Source: CAZXEU01 sp964639665
Lineage (GTDB): Bacteria > Bacteroidota > Rhodothermia > Rhodothermales > Bin80
Assembly: GCA_964639665.1 (NCBI GenBank)
Contig: CAZXEU010000103.1
Coordinates: 1 to 8,121, forward strand
Length of the DNA: 8,121 bases
Reading direction: 5' to 3'
This document shows, piece after piece, positions 1-7,128 of the stretch; the stretch's first letter is position 1, and every line of letters starts with the position of its first letter. The translations under genes and the position numbers were made by a program. The notes beneath the pieces are model-generated. The model ran no database searches. It saw only the letters and a program-made list of their open reading frames with translations, and had not been told where the DNA came from.

Positions 1-1979
1 CGCACCGGGATGTTCTGGAGATTGGGATTCGAGGAGCTCAGCCGCCCCGTTGCGGCAACGGTCTGGTTGAACTGGGTATGTACTCTTCCCGTCGAGGGAT
101 GCACCAGCCCGGATAGCGCCCGGAGGTACGTGCCTCGAAGCTTGGCGCACTTTCGCCAATCCAGAAGCAGCGCCGGAAGTGGATGGCGCGCAGCCAGCAG
201 CTCCAGCACACTCTCACGCGTCGAGGGTTTTCCGGACGCTGTCCTGGCCACCACATCGAGACCCAGAACGTCATACAGTATGTGCGCTGTCTGCTGACTG
301 GACTGCAGGTTGAAATTCTGACCGGCGTGCTCATAAATGTCCTTCTCAAGCCGCTCCATTTCTCCGGTCAGCTGACGGGAGATATCCCCCAGCATGCCCG
401 CGTCCACGCGCACACCGGCAAGCTCCATGGACGCCAGCACCGCCATCAGCGGAAACTCCACTTCGCACGCCAGTTCGTAGAGCCCGGCCTTTCGCAAGTC
501 CTCCCTCAGCACCTCGTACAGCCGGAAAGTGATATCAGCATCCTCGCACGCGTAGGTAGCCACCTCTTCCACGGGCACTTCCCGCATGGAACGCTGGGTC
601 TTGCCCGTGCCCAGCAGCGCCGCAATGGGAATAGGTTCGTAGCCTAGATAGCGGCGCGCCAATGCGTCGAGGCCGTGCTCGCCCTCCGGCGCCACGAGAT
701 AGTGGGCCACCATGGTATCAAAGAAGGGCCGCGTCAGCCGCATGCCATGCCGCTCCAGCACCACCAGGTCATACTTCAGATTCTGCCCCACGACCAGGCC
801 CGTAAGGGCATCCCCAACCTGTTTGCAAATGACTCCCGCACCCGTGCCGTCCGCCAGAGGTACGGGCACATACACCCCCGAGCACGCTTGCCAGGACACC
901 GAAATCCCTACCAGATCGGCGCGCATGGCGTCCACGGAGGTGGTCTCCGTGTCCAGAGCGACGACATCCTGGTTGCGCATATGCCCGCAGAATGCGTCGA
1001 GGTCCTCGCGCCCAGCCAGCGCGCGGTACCGCACCTGAGCCGGATCATAGCGTGAATGCGGGGAATCGCTCTCCGCGAAGAGCTCCGCCTGGCCATCCTG
1101 CTGCCTGCTCTCAAGCACTCGCCGCGCCAGCCCCCGGAACTCCAGTCGGCGAAACAGCGCCGAGAGTGTCTCTGTGTCCGGCTCCTGGCGGGATGCGCGC
1201 CCCCAATCGAGATCGACCTCCAGATCGGTGCGGATGGTTACCAGGCGCTTGCTCAGCAGCGCGTCCGCACCGCGGGCGAGCAGCGCCTTGCGCGGACGCC
1301 GTGCCTGAATGTCCTGCGCGGCGGCCAGTACCGTCTCGACGCTGCCATGCGCCTGGAGCAGTTTGGTCGCCGTCTTGGGACCAATGCCCGGCACGCCCGG
1401 CACGTTGTCCGATGCATCTCCCGTCAGCGCGAGCAAGTCTATGAATTGTGTCGGTTCGATGCCATAGGCCTTCCGAAAGGAAGAGGCCGTAACCGGCTCC
1501 AGGCGCCCGCCCCGGTATGCAGGCTTGTATATGGAAATGCCCGGACTCAATAGCTGCTGAAAGTCCTTGTCAGGAGATACGATGACCACCTCGGCGCCGT
1601 TCGCCTCGGCGCGCCTGGCCAAGGTGCCAATCACGTCGTCCGCCTCGACTTCCGGCTCCTCCAGCACGGGAATCCTGAGGGCTCCCACGATCTCCTTTAT
1701 CCAGGGCAGATTGGCCACCAGGTCTTCCGGCGGCGGATCACGGTGCGCCTTGTATTCGTCGTACATCTCAGTGCGGAAGGTAGGTCCGCCGCCCATCATG
1801 TCGAACACCACCACGACGTGGTCCATTTCCTGGCGCTCCAGGAGCCGGAGCAGGGCAGTCGTAAAACCGTATGCAGCTGACGTATTTTCGCCCCGGGAAT
1901 TGACCAGCGGCCGGCTTATCATGCTGTAATGAGCCCGGTAGGCGAGGGCTGTTCCGTCGACAAGAAACAGGCGGCGCAT
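1..1979 (-). CDS. polA: DNA polymerase I, 3' end missing (cut by left window edge)
   Basis: DNA polymerase I removes RNA primers and fills gaps during lagging-strand synthesis and excision repair. I translated 659 uninterrupted codons from the ATG at 1979. The 5' nuclease domain (about 1-290) keeps its metal-binding acids: D8, D60, E112/D114/D115 (EADDVIGTLA), D137/D139 (SPDKDF) and D188/D191 (GDASDN), followed by the helix-hairpin-helix GVPGIGPKTA. The 3'-5' exonuclease domain (about 315-500) has intact ExoI (D343, E345 in LDTETTS), ExoII (N400, D404 in QNLKYD) and ExoIII (Y476, D480 in YACED), so proofreading looks functional. The polymerase domain begins near 505 and is cut just after TGRLSSSNPNLQNIPV. 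Motifs A, B and C, about 270 residues, lie to the left of base 1. The start MRRLFLVDGTALAYRAH matches the usual PolA N-terminus; no clear Shine-Dalgarno precedes it. The gene is divergent from rmlB. Confidence 0.97.
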   Translation of the reverse strand, partial: MRRLFLVDGTALAYRAHYSMISRPLVNSRGENTSAAYGFTTALLRLLERQEMDHVVVVFDMMGGGPTFRTEMYDEYKAHRDPPPEDLVANLPWIKEIVGALRIPVLEEPEVEADDVIGTLARRAEANGAEVVIVSPDKDFQQLLSPGISIYKPAYRGGRLEPVTASSFRKAYGIEPTQFIDLLALTGDASDNVPGVPGIGPKTATKLLQAHGSVETVLAAAQDIQARRPRKALLARGADALLSKRLVTIRTDLEVDLDWGRASRQEPDTETLSALFRRLEFRGLARRVLESRQQDGQAELFAESDSPHSRYDPAQVRYRALAGREDLDAFCGHMRNQDVVALDTETTSVDAMRADLVGISVSWQACSGVYVPVPLADGTGAGVICKQVGDALTGLVVGQNLKYDLVVLERHGMRLTRPFFDTMVAHYLVAPEGEHGLDALARRYLGYEPIPIAALLGTGKTQRSMREVPVEEVATYACEDADITFRLYEVLREDLRKAGLYELACEVEFPLMAVLASMELAGVRVDAGMLGDISRQLTGEMERLEKDIYEHAGQNFNLQSSQQTAHILYDVLGLDVVARTASGKPSTRESVLELLAARHPLPALLLDWRKCAKLRGTYLRALSGLVHPSTGRVHTQFNQTVAATGRLSSSNPNLQNIPV

Positions 1980-2089
1980 GCGGCAAGAAATCGTGGACGG
2001 ACTGCCCGGCAGAGCAGCCACCGGAAGATAGGCCAAACCGTTATGCGCATTCCGCGTTGTGTCCCCCTGCGATCCATTCTCCAGGATGC
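1980..2089. promoter_or_regulatory. Divergent intergenic region between polA and rmlB
   Basis: These 110 bp separate two genes that point away from each other, so promoters for both should lie here or slightly inside the coding ends. I looked for sigma70-like -35/-10 pairs and for the Bacteroidota-type pair (TTTG and TAnnTTTG) on both strands and found no convincing match. TTATGC at 2041-2046 (plus) and TATCTT read on the minus strand (2030-2025) are the only faint -10-like hexamers, and neither has a matching -35. The promoter role is inferred from gene arrangement only. Confidence 0.4.
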
Positions 2090-3169
2090 ATGAACCTCCG
2101 CCGCAAACCGCAGGCCATTCTTGTTACGGGGGGTGCCGGCTTCATCGGCTCCAATTTCCTGCACCGCATGGTGCCGCGCTACGCCGACATCCGCTTCGTC
2201 AACCTGGACAAGCTCACCTATGCGGGCAACCTGATGAATCTTCGGGCGCTGCAGCGCGAGTCCAACTACCGATTCGTCCGTGGTGACATCGCTGACGGCG
2301 ACCTGCTGAAGCGCCTGTTTGCGAAATACAGGTTCGCGACCATCGTCCATTTTGCTGCCGAAAGCCACGTCGACCGCTCCATCCGGGCACCCGTGGCGTT
2401 TGCGCAGTCCAATGTCGTCGGAACAGTGACGCTTCTGGAGGCGGCACGCCAGGCTTGGGAAGAAGGTCTTGCCGACAACGGGCATTACCTGTTTCTGCAC
2501 GTGTCCACCGACGAGGTCTTTGGTTCAGCTGCAGAGGGCGCCTACTTCACCGAGACTACGCCCTACGCCCCGCGGTCTCCGTATTCCGCATCCAAGGCCT
2601 CTTCAGACCAGTTTGTGCGCGCTTACGGAGCCACCTACAACCTGCCCTTCATCATCTCCAATTGCTCCAACAACTACGGCCCGTACCAGTATCCCGAAAA
2701 GCTGATTCCGCTGGTCATTCTGCGTGCCCTGGAGGAAAAGCCCGTGCCCGTCTACGGCACGGGGGCCAACGTGCGAGACTGGCTGTACGTGGCTGACCAT
2801 TGTGCGGCCATAGACCTCATGCTGCAGCGCGGCGAGCCCTTCAGCACGTATCTGGTAGGCGGCTCTTCGGATCGTGCCAACCTGGAGGTAGTAACGCTTG
2901 TGCTCGATATCGTAGACGAAACCCTGGGCAGAAAGCCGCAATCTTCCCGGGCGCTCATTACCTTCGTCGAGGACCGACCCGGCCACGATTTTCGATACGC
3001 CATTGACGCCCGCCACATTCGTGCTTCCCTGGGGTGGAGACCGGAGCACACGCTCAGGGAAGGCCTCCGGGAAACCGTAGCCTGGTATCTGCGCAATCGG
3101 GACTGGCTGGACAGCACGGCAGACAAGTCCTACCGGAGGTATTTCAGGGAGCAGTACGACCAGGCATGA
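2090..3169 (+). CDS. rmlB: dTDP-glucose 4,6-dehydratase (RmlB/RfbB type)
   Basis: This is an NAD-dependent extended short-chain dehydrogenase that converts dTDP-glucose to dTDP-4-keto-6-deoxyglucose, the branch point to dTDP-rhamnose and other deoxysugars of surface glycans. The 359-residue protein has normal family length. It has the Rossmann motif GGAGFIG (14-20), HFAAESHVDRSI (87-98), the catalytic STDEVFG (T140, D141, E142), the YxxxK pair Y165/K169 in PYSASK, NCSNNYGPYQYPEKLIP (191-207), NVRDWLYVADH (227-237) and DRPGHDFRYAID (295-306). These stretches are diagnostic of dTDP-glucose rather than GDP-mannose or UDP-GlcNAc dehydratases. I chose the ATG at 2090, with AGGA at 2083-2086, because the residues after it reach the Rossmann fold at the normal distance. 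An in-frame TTG at 2057 would add 11 residues without family support. rmlA, rmlC and rmlD are not in the window. The stop overlaps the start of the HAD gene (ATGA), so the two are probably translated together. Confidence 0.95.
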   Translation: MNLRRKPQAILVTGGAGFIGSNFLHRMVPRYADIRFVNLDKLTYAGNLMNLRALQRESNYRFVRGDIADGDLLKRLFAKYRFATIVHFAAESHVDRSIRAPVAFAQSNVVGTVTLLEAARQAWEEGLADNGHYLFLHVSTDEVFGSAAEGAYFTETTPYAPRSPYSASKASSDQFVRAYGATYNLPFIISNCSNNYGPYQYPEKLIPLVILRALEEKPVPVYGTGANVRDWLYVADHCAAIDLMLQRGEPFSTYLVGGSSDRANLEVVTLVLDIVDETLGRKPQSSRALITFVEDRPGHDFRYAIDARHIRASLGWRPEHTLREGLRETVAWYLRNRDWLDSTADKSYRRYFREQYDQA

Positions 3170-3885
3170 GCCGCAAGCTGCTTCTGTTCGACATCGACGG
3201 CACCCTGCTGACGGCAAACAGGCTGGGTTCGCGGCTCTTTCAGGAGGTCCTGACCCGCATCTGCGGACGCGAAATCAGTACGCGTGGCGTGTGCTTCTCC
3301 GGCAAGACAGATCCTCAGATCATGCGCGAGATTCTCTCCGGCGCCGGGTACGACCCTGCGGAGACGGAACGTATCGGAGCGCGAGCGCTCCGTATCTACG
3401 CAGCTCGCACGAGAAAGGCCATCCGCCCCGAGCTCATCACGGTGCTGCCGGGCGTCCGCAAACTTCTCTCTACGCTCTCTCGGTCATTCAACGTGCGGCT
3501 CGCGCTTCTTACCGGAAACCTGGAGGAGACCGCCTACCTGAAGGTCCGGGCCGCCGGACTTGCAGCGTATTTCCCTTTCGGAGCATTCGGAAGCGACCAC
3601 GACGAGAGAAACGAGCTGCCGGCAGTGGCAGCGCGCCGTGCATTCGGACACGAGGGCCGGCGGTATCGGGGGCGCAATATGGTCGTCGTAGGCGATTCGC
3701 CCCGCGATGTCCGCTGCGGAAGGGCCGCCGGCGCGCGGACGGTCGCCGTAGCCACCGGCGTCACCAGCTTCGAGACGCTGGCACGCGAGAAGCCGGACGT
3801 TCTACTTCGGGACCTTACGGACGTGCGCGCCTTCCACACGGGAGCCGGGCTGTCGCGGCAAGGCGTGGCGCTCCACAAGCCATGA
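3166..3885 (+). CDS. HAD-superfamily hydrolase, phosphoglycolate-phosphatase-like
   Basis: This 239-residue soluble protein is a haloacid dehalogenase-type phosphatase. Motif I is LFDIDGTLL (nucleophile D9, general acid D11), motif II is LLTGN (T116), a basic residue follows at K126 or R128, and motif IV is VVVGDSPRDV (D177, D181). A helical cap lies between motifs I and II (about 18-95), as in Gph/PGP-like subfamily I enzymes. The DxDGT form of motif I fits a phosphatase acting on a small phosphate ester. Phosphonoacetaldehyde hydrolase (PhnX) would instead show DWAGT and a cap lysine, so I do not call it that. The ATG at 3166 overlaps the rmlB stop (ATGA), so translation is probably coupled. 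That suggests, but does not prove, a role alongside nucleotide-sugar metabolism. The last 27 codons (213-239) overlap the convergent tyrosine phosphatase gene. The substrate cannot be read from the sequence. Confidence 0.9.
   Translation: MSRKLLLFDIDGTLLTANRLGSRLFQEVLTRICGREISTRGVCFSGKTDPQIMREILSGAGYDPAETERIGARALRIYAARTRKAIRPELITVLPGVRKLLSTLSRSFNVRLALLTGNLEETAYLKVRAAGLAAYFPFGAFGSDHDERNELPAVAARRAFGHEGRRYRGRNMVVVGDSPRDVRCGRAAGARTVAVATGVTSFETLAREKPDVLLRDLTDVRAFHTGAGLSRQGVALHKP
3802..3885. other. 84-bp tail-to-tail overlap of two coding regions
   Basis: The stop codon of the plus-strand HAD gene (TGA 3883-3885) lies inside the minus-strand phosphatase gene, and the phosphatase stop (TAG, 3804-3802) lies inside the HAD gene. 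Both frames are open across the whole stretch, encoding HAD residues 213-239 and phosphatase residues 153-179. There is no room for a separate terminator for either transcript. No strong hairpin followed by a T run is visible in the overlap. Confidence 0.85.
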
Positions 3886-4341
3886 TAGCAGGCGCGCAGC
3901 CGTGCGCTCCACCATGCCAAATACTTCCTCAAACCTTCCGTTGTAGTAGGGATCTGGCACGTCACCTGAGCCTTCCGGGTCTTGCGAGCGAAAGAGTGCA
4001 ATGGCGCTACGGCACATCTTGCCGCGCCCAAGCGCACGAATCGAGCGGAGGTTTTCGCCATCCATGGCGTAGACGTAATCGTAGCGCGCAAGGTCAGCCG
4101 CCTTGAATTGCTGTGCCGTCTGGCCTTCTAGCGAGTAGCCATTCCGCTGCGCTACGCGGCGCATCCTGCTGTCCGGCCGCTGCCCGATGTGCCAGGCTCC
4201 GGTTCCGGAAGAATCAACCTCGATCCTGTCGGATAGACCCGCATTCGTTACCATCGTTTCAAATATGCCGTGCGCCAGCGGACTGCGACAAATGTTTCCG
4301 AGGCACACGAACATGACCCGGATGGGAGGCTGGTCGCGCAT
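3802..4341 (-). CDS. Low-molecular-weight protein tyrosine phosphatase
   Basis: This is a cytoplasmic cysteine-dependent phosphatase of the Wzb/Etp/arsenate-reductase-like fold. It dephosphorylates protein tyrosine, in some bacteria the tyrosine kinases of polysaccharide export. The P-loop is FVCLGNICRSP (nucleophile C13, phosphate-binding R19, S20) and the general acid is D130 in VPDPYY. SSGTGAWHIGQRPD (44-57) and YVYAMD (89-94) are also typical. I start at the ATG at 4341, eight residues before the first beta strand; an upstream ATG at 4482 would add a 47-residue Pro/Arg-rich leader with no family support. At 179 residues it is about 25 longer than usual. The extra tail, after LLSWLVERH, is basic and low in complexity and falls almost wholly in the 84-bp overlap with the HAD gene. 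A polysaccharide role is possible given rmlB nearby, but no partner kinase is visible. C-x5-R plus DPYY favours a phosphatase over ArsC. Confidence 0.92.
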   Translation of the reverse strand: MRDQPPIRVMFVCLGNICRSPLAHGIFETMVTNAGLSDRIEVDSSGTGAWHIGQRPDSRMRRVAQRNGYSLEGQTAQQFKAADLARYDYVYAMDGENLRSIRALGRGKMCRSAIALFRSQDPEGSGDVPDPYYNGRFEEVFGMVERTAARLLSWLVERHALPRQPGSRVEGAHVRKVPK

Positions 4342-4509
4342 GAGAGGCAGTAAATGAGGACGTAGCGCGCGGTTAACCCGCCTCGGTGCCGCTGGTTCAT
4401 CCTCGCCAAGACGCCAGTGAATCCTGCCCGGATGCTCGTTGCATCCGGCTCCGATTTTCCTGGAGGCAACCCTGGCGGGCACGCGTGAACCCGTTCTACC
4501 TGGCGGTCA
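4342..4509. other. 168-bp non-coding gap upstream of the phosphatase gene
   Basis: This gap lies between the stop of the transporter gene and the start of the phosphatase gene, both on the minus strand. Open frames crossing it have no recognisable protein content. It holds one perfect hairpin (4428-4448) and should contain either the end of the transporter transcript, the phosphatase promoter, or both. I found no clear promoter hexamers. Confidence 0.5.
4428..4448. repeat. Perfect 8-bp inverted repeat with 5-nt loop (hairpin)
   Basis: The arms are CCGGATGC (4428-4435) and GCATCCGG (4441-4448), separated by TCGTT on the plus strand. The hairpin sits about 60 bp after the transporter stop and about 85 bp before the phosphatase start. 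On the minus strand no T run follows the stem, so it is not a standard intrinsic terminator. It could be a Rho-assisted end, a stabilising 3' hairpin for the operon transcript, or an operator. The structure is seen; the role is a guess. Confidence 0.5.
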
Positions 4510-5823
4510 CTAACCCGCCGAATCCCGCGCCGGGCCGTAGTTCCACTTGGTTGCCAGGATCGTACCCGATACAAGTGAGAACACCACAAACAGGTAAAAC
4601 ATGGCATTCCATCCAAACTGGTTCGCCACGTAGGCTACGAGGAGCGGCGAAATCAGCTGGCCGGCAGATCCCATGGCATTGATGAGACCAGCGGCGGTAG
4701 CTGCTCCCCGCTCGCTACCAATATCCATTGCGGCCGCCCCGGACATGAGCGAGTCGGGCCCAAACGTCAAAATGCCAATGACGCCGATGCTAACGGCATT
4801 GGCCGCCATTCCGAATTCGGCCACGGTAGGATGCAACAGCAGGGCCACGGCAAGTCCGTAGAGCATCAGTGAGCCAACCGGAAAGCGCCGCGCCTGGAAC
4901 AGACGGTCGGATAGGTAGCCGGATGCGAGTACGCCAAGGATGCCAACCAATTCATAAACCGAAGACGTATAGCCTGCGGCACTGTCCGAGTAGCTCAAGG
5001 CCTCCGTCATGTAGAGCGGCAGCCAGAACAGAAAGGCGTAGCGTGTTAGTTTGGTAAAGAAGTACATGGAGCCGGCTGCCCACAAGGCGCTATCCGATAG
5101 CACCTCCTTGAGAACCGCTTTGCCTCCATGCTGCTGCGCCTCTTTGCCGGGAGGCGAAGGCGCTTCGGGACCGGCATCTGGCGGCATATCAGCATCGCCC
5201 GGCCGGTCGCGCGCAAGAACCACGTAAACGGCACCGATTACGGTAAGCAGCAGGCCCGGACCCCAGAAGGCTCGCCGCCACCCCAGGTCCGAGAACAGCA
5301 TGTCGCTGGTAGCAAGCCAGGTGGCAAGAATCGTGGCGAAGAATCCGCCCACAACGTAACAGGTGCACCACCAGGCCATCACAACTCCCCGCTCCTCCTT
5401 CCTGAACCAGGCCGACATGTTCTTTATCAGCGAGGGCCAGCCTGTGGACTGCCCGTACCCGTTGGTCCAGGACATGATGAGAAACAGTTGCAGCGCGACG
5501 CCGAAGCCCATGGCCACATTGGAGCCAACCGATATCAGCAGCCCGACAGCTACGATCAGCCGAGATCCAAAACGATCCGACAGCAGGCCATTGGCAAACT
5601 GACCCAGCATGTAAATCAAACTGTAGCCGGTGAGCATCCAGGCCAGATCGGTTCTCGAAAAGCCCAGGTCCTCGGTCAGCATCGGCATGAGGACGCTCAG
5701 ATTCTTGCGACACAGGTAGTAGCCTGCATAGCAGAGCCACGTTGTGGCAAAGATCCGAACGCGCCAGCTCCTTGCCGCTGACCCGAAATCAAGCAGTTGG
5801 GCTATGGGAGACTTGCCAGTCAT
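4510..5823 (-). CDS. OPA-family MFS transporter (GlpT/UhpT-like), candidate phosphonate or organophosphate importer
   Basis: This is a 437-residue inner-membrane protein with about 12 hydrophobic segments and a hydrophilic central loop (about 205-240, Pro/Asp/Gly-rich). It belongs to the organophosphate:phosphate antiporter family: YYLCRKNLSVLMP (35-47), GQFANGLLSDRFGSR (74-88, MFS motif A), GYGQSTGWPSLIKNMSAWF (122-140) and FGPDSLMSGAA (354-364). R39 aligns with GlpT R45 (YYLVRKN), and R261 in LTRYAFLFWLP aligns with GlpT R269 (LLRYGILDW). These two arginines bind the phosphate group in GlpT. The GlpT region containing H165 (NCAHNVGGG) reads CTCYVVGGF here, so the non-phosphate end of the substrate probably differs from glycerol-3-phosphate. 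The ATG directly follows the stop of the aminotransferase gene (TAAATG), so it is the last of three coupled genes. With those neighbours an aminophosphonate is the best guess for substrate. The family is firm; the substrate is inferred. Confidence 0.9.
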   Translation of the reverse strand: MTGKSPIAQLLDFGSAARSWRVRIFATTWLCYAGYYLCRKNLSVLMPMLTEDLGFSRTDLAWMLTGYSLIYMLGQFANGLLSDRFGSRLIVAVGLLISVGSNVAMGFGVALQLFLIMSWTNGYGQSTGWPSLIKNMSAWFRKEERGVVMAWWCTCYVVGGFFATILATWLATSDMLFSDLGWRRAFWGPGLLLTVIGAVYVVLARDRPGDADMPPDAGPEAPSPPGKEAQQHGGKAVLKEVLSDSALWAAGSMYFFTKLTRYAFLFWLPLYMTEALSYSDSAAGYTSSVYELVGILGVLASGYLSDRLFQARRFPVGSLMLYGLAVALLLHPTVAEFGMAANAVSIGVIGILTFGPDSLMSGAAAMDIGSERGAATAAGLINAMGSAGQLISPLLVAYVANQFGWNAMFYLFVVFSLVSGTILATKWNYGPARDSAG

Positions 5824-7128
5824 TTACCGAGCTTGGAATACTTCGGACAATGCTTCCCGGAAGCAGACCAGGAATGCCTCGCATGCGGGAGCATCATGCG
5901 CGAGCGAAAGGTAGAGCTTGGTGCCCATGGGGTTAAGGAATATGCCACGCCGTACCAGCGCCAGCATCACCGCCCGGGAGGCCTCGGCGTCTCCCCTGCG
6001 CGTAGACCGATAATTCGTCACCCTGGCCGTTTCCTCGGTAAAGATCACCTGCGCAAGAGGTCCGTCACCAATAATCTGTCCTGCAATGCCGCGGCTTTGA
6101 AGCACCTCGCGCATGCCGCGCCGCAGCAGTGCTCCCAGGCTGTGCAGCCTCCGGTACGTGTCCGGGTTCCTGAAAACCGAAAGGGCAGCGAGCGCTGCCG
6201 TCGCGGACACGGGATTGCCACCGAGAGTCGAAGCCGTCCAGACATAGTTGCTTTGGCCCAGGCGGTCTTCGCGGACCAGATCCATAATCTCGGCTCTGCC
6301 ACCGAACACACCGATCGGATAGCCACCGCCCAGAGCCTTCCCGTATGCGACCAGGTCCGGGATCACACCATAATATTCCTGGGCGCCTCCGTAGGCCAGG
6401 CGAAAGCCCGTTACCACTTCGTCGAATATCAATAGCACGCCATGCATTGACGTGAGCTCCCGCAGGCCCTCCAGAAAGCCAGGTTCCGGAGGAAGGCACC
6501 GGTGCAGCGGCTCCACGATCACGGCCGCTACGCCATCGGCGTGGTGCTCCAGAATCCGTTCGGTGGTCTGCAGATCATTGTATGGAGCCACCAGGATCTG
6601 GTCCCGGGCTATGGGGCCAAGTCCCGCGGACGTGGGCTCCGGCTGCGGGAAATCCCGGAGCCGACTGGGGAAGAGGCTCGTAACGCCGACGTCGTTGCCG
6701 CCGTGGTACGCTCCTTCGAACTTTATCACGTTGGGACGCCCGGAAAAGGCGCGGGCCAGGCGCACGGCGTACATCGTTGCCTCGGTGCCGGATGCGCAGA
6801 ACCGCACTCGATCGCAGACCGGACTCACGCGAATGATCTCTTCCGCCAGCGCAAGAGAATCCTGCGTCACATGCGCGAAATTGGCTCCGCGGTACGCGCG
6901 AGCCGCTACCGCGTCGGCAATCTCCTCACGCGCATGGCCCACCAGCACCGACCCCCATCCCATCGAGAAGTCAAGATACCGCTTTGAAGCGCTGTCCCAA
7001 AGATAGCAGCCCTTTCCGTGGGCTATGACCATGGCCATTTCCGGCGGGAAATTGAATTCGCCGTTGGAGCCTGCCGGAAAGGCCGCAAGAGACCGCTCTG
7101 CGTCTGCTGGCCGTGGCGTGGCTATCAT
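5824..7128 (-). CDS. Class-III PLP-dependent aminotransferase (glutamate-1-semialdehyde-aminomutase-like)
   Basis: This is a 434-residue cytoplasmic fold-type I PLP enzyme. Seen motifs are the phosphate-binding CASGTEATMYAVRLAR (111-126), FEGAYHGG (137-144), IFDEVVTGFR (234-243, with D236 pairing to the PLP nitrogen), the Schiff-base lysine K264 in AYGKALGGGYP, and ASTLGGNP (299-306). The overall pattern is closest to HemL-like proteins. However, the glycine-rich gating loop usual after YHG in HemL is absent and the site is in a catabolic-looking operon, so I do not call it hemL. Its neighbours suggest an amine-bearing phosphonate or phosphate substrate. It could be a transaminase, or a PLP lyase like PbfA, the class-III family member that eliminates ammonia from 1-hydroxy-2-aminoethylphosphonate. 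The ATG at 7128 overlaps the stop of the oxidoreductase gene (ATGA) and has GGAGG four bases upstream. A longer in-frame extension to 7515 only shadows that gene. Family call firm, reaction unknown. Confidence 0.9.
   Translation of the reverse strand: MIATPRPADAERSLAAFPAGSNGEFNFPPEMAMVIAHGKGCYLWDSASKRYLDFSMGWGSVLVGHAREEIADAVAARAYRGANFAHVTQDSLALAEEIIRVSPVCDRVRFCASGTEATMYAVRLARAFSGRPNVIKFEGAYHGGNDVGVTSLFPSRLRDFPQPEPTSAGLGPIARDQILVAPYNDLQTTERILEHHADGVAAVIVEPLHRCLPPEPGFLEGLRELTSMHGVLLIFDEVVTGFRLAYGGAQEYYGVIPDLVAYGKALGGGYPIGVFGGRAEIMDLVREDRLGQSNYVWTASTLGGNPVSATAALAALSVFRNPDTYRRLHSLGALLRRGMREVLQSRGIAGQIIGDGPLAQVIFTEETARVTNYRSTRRGDAEASRAVMLALVRRGIFLNPMGTKLYLSLAHDAPACEAFLVCFREALSEVFQAR

Noticed and set aside
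183..1553. Several plus-strand frames (183-647, 675-1055, 1056-1553)
   Set aside because: All are antisense to the continuous polA reading frame and show no protein family features.
1919..2500. 193-residue minus-strand frame across the polA-rmlB gap
   Set aside because: It lies opposite rmlB and out of frame with polA, with no recognisable motif; it is a GC-rich shadow frame.
3166..3885. HAD gene as phosphonoacetaldehyde hydrolase (PhnX), which would complete a phosphonate pathway
   Set aside because: Motif I is DIDGT rather than DWAGT, no PhnX-type cap lysine was recognised, and the gene is on the opposite strand coupled to rmlB.
3291..4106. 271-residue plus-strand frame over the HAD and phosphatase genes
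   Set aside because: Its composition is rich in Arg, Pro, Ala and Gly with no motif, and both real genes in other frames carry complete catalytic signatures.
4342..4482. N-terminal extension of the tyrosine phosphatase to an upstream ATG at 4482
   Set aside because: It would add 47 Pro/Arg-rich residues before a P-loop that normally lies near the N-terminus.
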